Positions 43,620 to 52,612 of a stretch of DNA of 64,000 bases are shown here, in pieces. Below the pieces are notes generated by a model. The model had not been told where the DNA came from, did no database searches, and worked only from the letters and a program-made list of their open reading frames with translations. Position numbers and translations under genes: made by a program. The DNA is from Aurelia coerulea. Its lineage: Eukaryota > Cnidaria > Scyphozoa > Semaeostomeae > Ulmaridae. The stretch's first letter is position 1. Each line of letters begins with the position of its first letter. The stretch spans positions 47,328,124-47,392,123 of the forward strand of contig CM076943.1 in the NCBI GenBank assembly GCA_039566865.1, given 5' to 3'.

Positions 43620-45880
43620 ATTTTTTTTTTTTTTTTTTTTTTTTTTATACATTCTGCTAAAAATTTACAATACATATTTACTTAATTACTATACTTACAA
43701 ACTACTCTACTCTACTACAAGGACAAGACCACGGGGAGCAATAACTATGTCTACCCACGTGGGTATTAAGATAAAGAAAAAATCAAAAAAAGACACGAAA
43801 CTACAGGTAACTACAACAAAAATGAGAAAACGTTTACTTAAAAGGGACGAGGTGGTTAAATATGACTTGTTACCGAGTTTTAGATTTCTAATCAAACCGA
43901 CCAGTTTTATGGATAAAGCAGAGAGTTAACAAGAGTATATCTTTATTGATACCATCGGGAAAATCTTTATCACCATACAATAAAATCTGCATTAGAAATT
44001 CGTTCGAAAGATTTGTATGTCCAAGTGGTCGTAATAAAGCAGAAACACCAGCGAGAAGATCTCTACGTGGTACTTCAAAAGAAGGGCAGAGCAACAAAAA
44101 GTGTTCCGTATCCTCAATGCCATCGTTGGTAGGGCACATTGGGTTTAAAGTATCCCTGAAATTGTGTTTGAATTTGTGAAAATTTAATTTACTGAGACCA
44201 ACCCTAAGTTGGGTAAGATATGATAATCCTGTCGGATCATGTATCCGAAAGACAGATTTTGGAAGGGGACGAATTTTGGATAGCAGCTTTGTTTTAAAAG
44301 CAGCAATAGAAGGTGCAAGTCTAATTTCTGGATCAAGCTTATTCCATTCAGACAGACAGTGAGGATAGAAGCTGGATTTAAATTTATCAGTCCTTGTTCG
44401 TATTCGCCCGATGGCATCCTGATTGCGAAGAGTGTATCTGGACTGCCGCTGTGGTGGTATTGGATCCGTTGTATATTCAGGAGTCAGATTATTCATGAAC
44501 TTGTAGAATAAAACAAGGCGTCTGCTCCACCTACGGGAGCTTAGCGATTCCCAGCCAAGCTCGGCATACAGCTTTTCTCTCGACGTACCCTTCCATGTTC
44601 CTGATACAGCTAAAGCAGCAGAATACTGAACAGACTCTAGCTTCTCCATGAGACTTGGCAAAGTTACATTGCCACTAAATTCACATACTTTAGGAGGGAT
44701 ATGGTAAATAACGTCCCCGTAATCCAGGTGGGGTCGAACATAGAGCTACATCCTCCAGTCATGAGCCCACTTCTTTATCAACTCTAAGTCATGGTTCATA
44801 TCGTTTGCAGCTGTATTGGAGTTTTTGACGACTGTAAATAACGACGTATCATCTGCGAAAAGTTTGACATTACACTTCAAGTTTTCCGTTAGATCATTAA
44901 TGTACACAAGAAAAAACAATGGTCCTAGAATAGAACCCTGAGGTACTCCTGCCGAAATATCTCCCCAGACAGAACATTTTCCGTTCAGAACAGTTCGCTG
45001 TTTTCGATCCTTAAGAAAGCTTTGAATAAGAGAAAGCCCTGAAACTCCACATCGTTTAAGTTTATATACAAGACCATCATGCCATACCCTGTCAAAGGCC
45101 TTGGAAATATCAAGATAAACAGAACGAACTTCAAGCGGGGGATTACAGTCGAATGCTTTAAAGATGGTGTGCGATATCGAGATTAGTTGATTGATTGTCG
45201 AGTCACCTGGACGAAAACCAGATTGACTTGGATTTAATAGCTCACACGAGACAAGGTGCGAGTATAAAGAATCGTAAATTAGCTTTTCAAGAATTTTCCC
45301 AAAAATAGGGAGTAGAGAAATTGGACGGTAGTTACTTTTCACATTTTTCTCATTCTTTTTGTGCACAGGCACAACATTTGCACATTTCCATATTTGGGGG
45401 AAAAGACCACACCTCAAACAATTTGTGAATATTATCTTAAGCGGAACCACTAATGCAGCATCACTTAATTTTATCATTCTCACAGATATTTCATCCCAGC
45501 CATGTGCCTTATTAGAATTAAGTGATCTTATAATATTCAGTATCTTTTCATCAGAAATAGCGAAGTCGTTTATAAGAGTAGTAGCTACTGGAGGAATATA
45601 TTGCGGGACTTCACTGCCGGTGTCAATCGTTGTACACTGAAGTATAAAATAGTCATTGAATAATTGTGCCTTTTCAGTGAAATCAGTAACAAATAACCCG
45701 TTCTCTAGAAGGGGTGGTATTATAGGGATCTTAGCCTTGTTTAGAACGGTGTTAATTAAGGACCAATATGTTCTGTTCTGTTTCCAATCTCGGCCTGTTC
45801 TTAGATGCAGTCCCTCTATTTTCCAGAATTTAGCGCAAACCTCAAGATCAATGTGCTTTGCACAAGTCAACTTAGAGGTC
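43620..45880 (-). mobile_element. CR1/jockey-like LINE with poly(A) tail and internal deletion
   Basis: A minus-strand LINE copy: poly(T) at 43620-43646 is its poly(A) tail, 43650-43887 its 3'-UTR, and the coding part runs up to about 45870. Relative to the intact copy at 52613-54799, roughly 100 codons between the FADD block and LYVRPHLDYGD are missing. The 5' part (endonuclease and ORF1) is absent. Confidence 0.85.
43888..45870 (-). pseudogene. LINE reverse transcriptase with internal deletion
   Basis: The upstream part (45870-44746) encodes an RT with NYRPISLLPIFGK, VYLDISKAFDRVWHD (catalytic Asp), GVPQGSILGPLFF and FADDTSLF, and stops just after AHDWRM. The downstream part (to 43888) resumes in the same frame right after that stop as LYVRPHLDYGDVIYH and ends with a Cys/His-rich C-terminus (CPTNDGIEDTEHFLLLC). 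The join therefore deletes the RT-thumb region and creates a stop codon. It is most similar within the window to the ORF at 52613. It is non-functional as written. Confidence 0.85.
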
Positions 45881-46072
45881 TAGTCCGAACAAAACATTGA
45901 ATTCAGACTATTGCTGAACAAATTAAAAGTTTAGGCCTACTTTTGAAGCAAAATCGGCTATGATTCAAATAAAATGCACAGAAAGTTAAAAAATGCAAGG
46001 CTTGAAAATTGATTTTAATCAGCTACGAAAAAGTAAGTTGATAAACTTCTTGATCAAAGATGAGAGACGTAC

Positions 46073-46310
46073 CTTTCTTTGCACGTTGAATCTGTTGAAT
46101 GCAGTTTTTCATCCAGCATTTTGAGCGCGCAGGCTCCGCGACCATGATTCGTTCTTTCCGTAGAGTGGCCGCGCGTGCTCAAACCGCTGGAGCGTTTGAC
46201 CTTTGAGATGTCATACACCTCAGGAGGGCCTCCGCTGAACGACCAGCTTTGACCTCGCGTTGTTGCAAGGCTTGATGTGGACTTCATCACGTCCTTCACC
46301 CCATGACATA
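46073..46310 (-). other. Candidate 5' exon of an unknown minus-strand gene
   Basis: A locally GC- and CpG-rich stretch ends in a strong donor, AAGAAAG|GTACGT, at 46073 on the minus strand. An ATG 47 bp before the donor would start MLDEKLHSTDSTCKE. The wider frame upstream is also open (GHSTERTNHGRGACALK). It could be a promoter-proximal exon whose intron has received the LINE at 43620-45880. I found no further exons and do not recognise the protein. Confidence 0.2.
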
Positions 46311-46550
46311 AAGGATTTTGTAAACAGGAAAATGCCCACCACCCCTATGACTTCACTACCGTGCGTCAAAAATGAGGATGCCGCCTATGTTGCAGAAAGA
46401 AAGGATGTTCATAGGTCTTTCAATCTCATTTGATTGGATTAGAAATGCAATAAATGACTAGAATCTTCCTTTTGTAAGTTATGATGAAGGCATGTGTTTA
46501 GTTGGTAAAGTGTTTTCTTCGCGGATTTGGATTTATTTGCATCATCAGAC

Positions 46551-46834
46551 CACAGGTAACGGGGAAAATTTGTATAAAAGTAACAAGTACCTCCATCTTT
46601 ACTTCAGTGTTTACCAAATTTGCTGATTTTGTCTAGATTCGTTTAGGCCAACCACGAGCACGACTTTCTTTTTTTATTCTTTTTCATTTTCAGTGGAAAC
46701 CGGAACTGTTTGTATCACAAACATTGTTGTGGTTGACCTAAACGAATCTAGACAAAATTAGCAAATATGGTAAACACTGAAGTAAAGATGGAGGTACTTG
46801 TTACTTTCATACAAATTTTTCCCCGTTACCTGTG
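46551..46834. mobile_element. 284-bp foldback element
   Basis: CACAGGTAACGGGGAAAATT and its inverse ending CCCCGTTACCTGTG pair almost perfectly over about 120 bp (GTAACAAGTACCTCCATC, CTAAACGAATCTAGACAAAA) around a short loop. ATCAGAC is present on both sides, a possible 7-bp duplication. CA/TG ends suggest a hAT relative. Confidence 0.75.
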
Positions 46835-46859
46835 ATCAGACTTTCCGTGGGAACTTCCT

Positions 46860-46955
46860 TTTTGATTACAAAGTCCACTTTGTATTCTAAGAAGGGGCTT
46901 CAATGTCAGTCAGTCAGTCAGTCAGAAAGAAAGAAAGAAAGCAAGTAAGTAGCCC
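46860..46955. repeat. GTCA/GAAA simple repeat with shared flank
   Basis: (TCAG)n then (AAAG)n at 46905-46945, following GATTACAAAGTCCACTTTGT. It is the same arrangement as 10380-10435. Confidence 0.7.
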
Positions 46956-47066
46956 ACTTCCAATCCTCATTCGTCAAAATATTTCAATGAGACTTTGCTA
47001 GTAATAGCACAATAGGTAGCTGCGGAAATTCGTTAAATTGGATTGCCATAGACTGCCTCATTGCAG

Positions 47067-47684
47067 AAACAAGGACAAATAACGTTACAATAGAACTCGC
47101 TACTTTTCATTGACACCTAGATACGAAGCAATTTATAATTGCAGACAAAGGGAATTCCATGCACGGTTGGTCAAGACATAAACAAAAACAAAGCAAGCCG
47201 TAAAAATTGCCCTGAAACTCGGGTCGCTGGCTCGGTCGTTGTGCATTCCAGTAATGGTTTTAAAGAGCAAATATTAGCAGATTTCGAAAGAAGAAGGATG
47301 TATCTAAAATTCTGCCTCAGGCATTTTGTTTATTTTGTGCAGAAGTTAATTGGGAGGGGATTCAATTCTCGTAGTTTTTAGGTGTAATTAAAACGCTTAC
47401 TGCTCAGCTTCTGCACGAAAGAAATAAAATGGCCGTGGTAGAAGTTTAGATATATTCTTCTTCTTTCGATATGTGCTAATATTTGCTCTTTAAAACCAAT
47501 TCTGGAATGCACAACGAGTGCGCTAGCGACCCGAGTTTCAGGGCAGTTTTGTGGCTTGCTTTGTTTTTGTTTATGTCCTGACAAACCGAGCATGGAATTC
47601 CCTTTGTCTGCAATCACAAATTGCTTTGTATCTAGGTGTCAATGAAAAGTAGCGAGCTCTGTTGTAATATCATCTGTCCTTGTT
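47067..47684. mobile_element. MULE-like foldback element with 9-bp target duplication
   Basis: AAACAAGGACAAAT at the left and ATCTGTCCTTGTT at the right begin long inverted arms (over 230 bp, for example CTCGGTCGTTGTGCATTCCA against TGGAATGCACAACGAG). TCATTGCAG flanks both sides (47058-47066 and 47685-47693). The paralogous repeat at about 49085-49115 has CTCATTGCAGAGTTATCAG uninterrupted, which is an empty site. Same family as 9568-10164. Confidence 0.85.
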
Positions 47685-48146
47685 TCATTGCAGAGTTATC
47701 AGAAGAATCTACTGGGAGGATTTCCCCCAGACCAAAATAGGACTAAGGGGCTTACCGGGGAAATGAGCCTTATATGTGATGGAAATGGGTGCATATATAT
47801 GATTTCTCGCTCTGGGCCCTCCTCCAGGGGACCTTCTCCTTTTCCCAGGCTTTTACAATTACTGACACTGGCATACCTCAACCATACATTTGGTTGGAAA
47901 GCGGACGATTTCTATACCATCAAATCATATGACATAGAGAAAAACGATAGTTTTTGTTTCAGATAAACCTACAATGAGTTTACAAAGAGGCAGAGAATGC
48001 CTTAAATCTTTCCTTTTGTATAAATTCTCTTTGAATCGGCACCAGAAACAAGAAAGTATGACAAGAGAGAAAAAAAATAGGAAAATAAGAAAAATGAAAT
48101 CTCACGTAAGAAATTACCAAATGGAAAGAGCAATGAATGGTCATGG

Positions 48147-48469
48147 TTAAAGGGGCTTCGTCGTCAAAATGTAAACAAAACGATGATTTTTGTAGTTTTT
48201 TGAAAGGTGATATCACACAGGATTTTCTTATTTTTTTCAAAATGAAAGTTGCTGTTTGGGCATTAATCCTTGTACTTCACTAAGGAACAAACCAAACATT
48301 CATATCTTCTACGATTGCCCGGCTATAAGTGGATTTTTAACGGTCACTTTTTGGTGGCTTGGGTGAAGCCACCAAACAAACTGCAGAGAACAATGGATGA
48401 ACAATGGATAATCCCCGACACGTGCGAGTTTATGGATTTGTTTACTGTTTGACGACGAAGCCCCTTTAA
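48147..48469. mobile_element. TTAA-flanked TIR element, 323 bp
   Basis: TTAAAGGGGCTTCGTCGTCA and its inverse TGACGACGAAGCCCCTTTAA are near-perfect ends. The paralogous mosaic at 50030-50050 lacks the insertion. Confidence 0.75.
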
Positions 48470-48589
48470 GGAAAGTGGCAAAACTGGTCAAAATCAGGGA
48501 AAATGTGATGAGATCAAATTTGAAGAACAATTCCCATCCAAGCATGAGACTTATGATAAAGTACATGAAATGACACTAGGCCTGGACTT

Positions 48590-48890
48590 GTCCAAGTCTC
48601 ACTTTTTTTCATCAGTCGATTAAGCCACAAAAATGCAAAAGGTAAAGAGCGCTTCGGGGGGATGGAGACAAAAAGGCGGAGGAGAAGGAGAGAGAAAAGT
48701 TGTCCAAGTCTCACTTTTTTTCATCAGTCGATTAAACCACAAAAATGCAAAAAGGTAAAGGGCGCTGTGGGGGGATGGAGGAAAAAAGGCGGAGGAGAAG
48801 GAGAGAGAAAAGTTTTCTAAGTCTCACTTTTTTTCATCAGTCGATTAAGCCACAAAAATGCAAAAGGTAAAGGGCGCTGCGGAGGGATGG
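48590..48890. repeat. Minisatellite, unit about 113 bp, 2.7 copies
   Basis: AAGTCTCACTTTTTTTCATC starts at 48594, 48706 and 48819. Each unit continues CCACAAAAATGCAAAAGGTA and a GGAGGAGAAGGAGAGAG tract. Units differ at only a few positions. Confidence 0.9.
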
Positions 48891-50599
48891 AGAATTGAAT
48901 TTGCAAAATACTGCAATTTTGCTACTTTTTTCGTGAAAGTTGAGATTTGTGAATTTGCGATTTTGACACGGTCAGTCCCGCAAAATTGTCTCCCTCCTCC
49001 TCATTGGTCAAAATATTTCAATGAAACTTTGCTAGTAATAGCACAATATGTAGCTGCGAAAAGTCGTTAAATTTTATTGCCATAAACTTCCTCATTGCAG
49101 AGTTATCAGAAGAATCTACTGGGAGGATTGCCCCCAGACCAAAATAGGACAAAGGGGCTTACCCGGGGAAATGGGCATTTGGGCTCTGTTTCAGAGATTC
49201 TACTTTGCAGCTCAACCGTTTTGAAGGAGCTCATATAACACATTTCAAAGGCTAATACAGTATTACACCGCCACTAAGAAACTGCAGCCTGCCAGATGGC
49301 ACCATAGACATTGTCCAACATTTGGTTGATATAACATTTGTATAACATTTATAAGAAACCAAGCAGCCTGGTTTTCAAAATGAGTTTCTTAATGGCGGGG
49401 TAATACTGTAATGCGTACTCCAAGTGCGTCCCCAAAGTGCAGGACTGACAGGAGAAAGGATTGGAAAATGGAAGGTGGTTGGGCATTCTACAAAATTTCA
49501 CTAATGGTCAAGGGCCTCCACAAGAAATCGTGCGATTGTGCATTGTCTGCTGCGCTGCAGACTAGATTGCGCACAGGGTGCATATATGTGATTTCCAGCT
49601 CTCCTCCGGAGAGCAGGAAGGGAAGGGCCCTCCTCCTGTGGACCTTCGCCTTTTCCCAGGCTTTTGCAATAGCTGGCAGGCCACAGCCATACATTTGGTT
49701 GGAAAGCGGAAAATTTCTACCATCTAATCATATGACGTAGTTTCTCATTAAGAAAAAAATGTATTTTCAGATAAACCTATTCTTTTTTTATAATTAATCA
49801 ATAGATATAAAATGGTATATCGTACCAATAAATCTAAGTACTATGAGTTTACAAAGATGCAAGGAATGCCTAGAATTTTTCCTTTTGTAAATTCTCATTG
49901 GATCGGCACCAGGAACAAGAAAATTGAGTTGAGGCTGCACGCAGGCTACAGGAAAATATGATAGGAGAGAAAAAACAGGAAAATAAGAAAAACGAAATTT
50001 CACGTAAGGAAATTACCAAATGAAAAGTGAAATGAAGGATCCAGAAAAATGGCAAAACTGGCCAAAATGCGATAACCTCAAATTGGAAGAACAATTTTCA
50101 TCCAAAACATGAGAATTATAATAAAGTACATGAAATGACACTGGTCTTTAAACTGAATTTGCAAAATACTGCAATTTTGCTAATCGTGCAATTTTGCGTT
50201 GTCTGTAGACTTGCCCAAAGTCTATTTCGTCAAAAAAAATTCGTCAAAAAAATTGAAGGGAAAAGTGAAAAGCGAAATACTTTCCGGTAGACTTATTACA
50301 GTTGACAAAACAGACTTAGGGCAAGTCTACATTGTCTGCTGCACTGCAGACTACAATCCGTTTTTTTTTGTCAACTTATTTTCATTCGATTGCTTTTCTA
50401 GCTATACATATTTACAATATATACAACAAATCTAAATCGAGCATACAAATGTATGAATTAAGAAATGAAGAAATTAATAGATAAGTTACGTAAGTTAAAT
50501 ATTCAAGACATACATGGACGAGGTTTACTGGATATAATTAAACTGACAGGCGTTACAAATATACAAATATTTTCTGCTCTTTCTTAATCTAAATAATTT

Positions 50600-51705
50600 T
50601 CTAAAATTCTGGTGAATGTTGACAAGCATTGCATTTACAATTTGGTCCATCCCATTGTTTTACCATACGCTTAAAAGAATTTAAGTTGTCGGTGGATTTA
50701 GTTTCATTTGGCGGTGGATTCCACATTTGAGGTCCCAATGATTGAAGACTGTTAGAACCAATGTGACTTGATTGGTTTATAATGTTGTAAGTTGTACGGA
50801 TTTCATGATGAATGTCTGGAAGATTTTATTTTGAAAATATCACGCACGAAAGACTGGTTGAGATGTTTCAAGGTCTTGAAAACTTCTTCACAGAGAATTC
50901 TCAGACGAGAAACATGCATAGTACATCTTTCTGACTTCAAAAGTAATTCGCTGTGTAAGCGGATCGGTGATCATTGTACAAAAATCTAAGAGCAAGTTCT
51001 TGAATCTTCTCAATTTTTGCAAAGACTTAGCAGATGAGAAGTACCATACTAGCGGGCAATAGTTGAAATTGGAATATAAAAAACTTTGCACAAGAATAAT
51101 GAATTTTCCTTTCATCAAAGCCAATGAATCGTTTGAGTCTTTTTAGCACATAAAGTTGTAATGCAGCTTTTCTACAAAGTTCAGAGTTATGCTGTTCAAC
51201 ATTTGGCTTATAATCTAGCTGAATACCTAACAATTTGACTGTTTCTTCCGGCTGGATAATTTCACCTTGGATGTTGATATTCTCTCCACAGGTATTTGTT
51301 TGATCCTTTCTAATAAGGAATGCATGGAAATTTTCTGGGTTAGCAATCATTTCATTCTGTTTCAGTTTCAGCCAACTCAAAGATACTCCAGCTTCTTCTT
51401 CCAGTACCCCAATCAAATTTTATAAGGTCTTGGAAAAATAAGCCAGAGTATTATCGTCGGCATAATTATGCAGTGTTGCTTGTTTTATAAACAAAAAAAA
51501 GATCGTTTATGTAAGCATTAAACAGAATAGGGCCCAAAACGGAGCCTTGAGGTACCCCTGATAAAATAGTTTGGAAAGAGCTGTACGTGTTATTGATTCT
51601 CACAGACTGTTTCAGCCGTTTTAGATAAGAGTAGATAAGGACAAAAGCATTTTCTTCCAAGCCATAGGATTGTAGTTTGGCTATTAGCAGATCGTGTGAA
51701 ATATT
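50600..51705 (-). pseudogene. LINE reverse transcriptase half, frameshifted
   Basis: From about 51705 the frame reads NISHDLLIAKLQSYGLEENA, the sequence that normally follows the RT catalytic Asp, then GVPQGSVLGPILF and NYADDNTLAYFSK. Further frames give KLLGIQLDYKPNVEQHNSEL and a C-terminal NYCPLVWYFSSAKSL. Stops and frameshifts lie near 51420 and 51080. The catalytic Asp of motif A is lost at the deletion junction. Confidence 0.75.
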
Positions 51706-52310
51706 GAATCAACGAGGGTATCGTTTATGGAAAACAAAGGGCCCACAGGTGACAAGTCAATATCAAGGCAAGCATTGGAGACAGACTCAGCATTTACTGA
51801 TGCGTCTTGGTGGCTAACAATGTGAGATGAATGGGCAGTTATATCAGATGTCCTTAAAGCTGTTTCTAACTCACAAGCTGAAAGTTTACGATTTAGATGG
51901 TACACATATAATTTTGAGTTTTCAAGTCTCATGCCATTAATAAAATTTATCAGGTTACCTGTCAGAATGTTATTACCACTGTAGTTTAGCAGACTCCATT
52001 TGTCAAGATGATCCTCTTCAATGTTTTCATGGTCCAGAAATGTTATTCTTGTAAGTTCAAGTTTTCTTGAAACCAAGCGATTTGTTATAATCCGCTTTCT
52101 CTCCAAATCTACAGAATCAGCTCTTGTTATTATACTTGAAACTGCAACATTTCGTACCTTGGTTTGCGCACTCTTTGCCAATTCGACCAATTTGTTTGCT
52201 ATCGTCTCTGGGCTATCCGATTTCAAGTTATTTGTGCCACAGAGAATTATGATGCCATCAGGCTTCGACTGTGGGCTGTAGAGTTGGCTCAATGTACGAC
52301 TGCATATCAT
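51684..52310 (-). pseudogene. SGNH-esterase-like ORF1 fragment of a CR1-like LINE
   Basis: PDGIIILCGTNNL contains the GxN-type block of SGNH hydrolases, and the following alternating pattern (KVRNVAVSSIITR, LERKRIITNRL, NYSGNNILTGNLINFI) fits the family. CR1-group LINEs are known to carry such an esterase in ORF1. The usual C-terminal Asp-x-x-His is not clearly present (DHLDKWSLLNY), so activity is doubtful. The N-terminus is cut off and the ORF reads into RT sequence at its 3' end in a different frame. Confidence 0.6.
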
Positions 52311-52311
52311 T

Positions 52312-52612
52312 TCATTTTTTTTTTCATTTAATATTATTTATACACAAATTAACCCTTCAGCAAATTAAAATGTATAACATCTATTTACAATGATGAAGCC
52401 TTATAAATAAAAATCTAAAGCCCTATAAAACTTAATCCTTGCTGTTCTTCCAGGGAGTTGTGTTTGGCTTGAGAGTCTAGCTCTTTAGATGCGTTTTAAG
52501 TTGTTTTTTAAAACGATCAAGTGTCGGTAACTCGCGAATTTCGGCACGTGTATCATTCCATGACTTGAGAGCTGCGTAATGAAAGCCCTTTTTTGCAAAT
52601 TCAGTCCTATAT
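52312..52612 (-). pseudogene. LINE C-terminal fragment with poly(A) tail
   Basis: The minus strand encodes [20 protein letters not shown] then EIRELPTLDRFKKQLKTHL and a stop, the typical C-terminus of CR1/jockey-like RTs. Poly(T) at 52313-52324 is its poly(A) tail. It is cut off at 52612, exactly where the plus-strand LINE begins. Confidence 0.8.

Larger units (their letters stand above)
46956..50200. repeat. Mosaic of TTAA-family repeats with nested insertions
   Basis: Segments alternate that match the element at 12494-13078 in reverse, for example TCAAAATATTTCAATGA, CAGACCAAAATAGGAC, GGTCAAAATCAGGGAAAATG. They also share a module with GGTTGGAAAGCGGA. Three identifiable insertions break the mosaic: a foldback (47067-47684), a TTAA element (48147-48469) and a minisatellite (48590-48890). 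No gene was seen. Confidence 0.6.
50360..52310 (-). mobile_element. CR1-like LINE, ORF1 esterase joined to RT by deletion
   Basis: The minus strand reads first an esterase-like ORF1 part (52310-51684), then an RT half (about 51705-50600), then a 3' tail with poly(T) on the plus strand near 50360. The endonuclease and N-terminal half of the RT are missing. The RT has frameshifts and stops. Confidence 0.75.
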
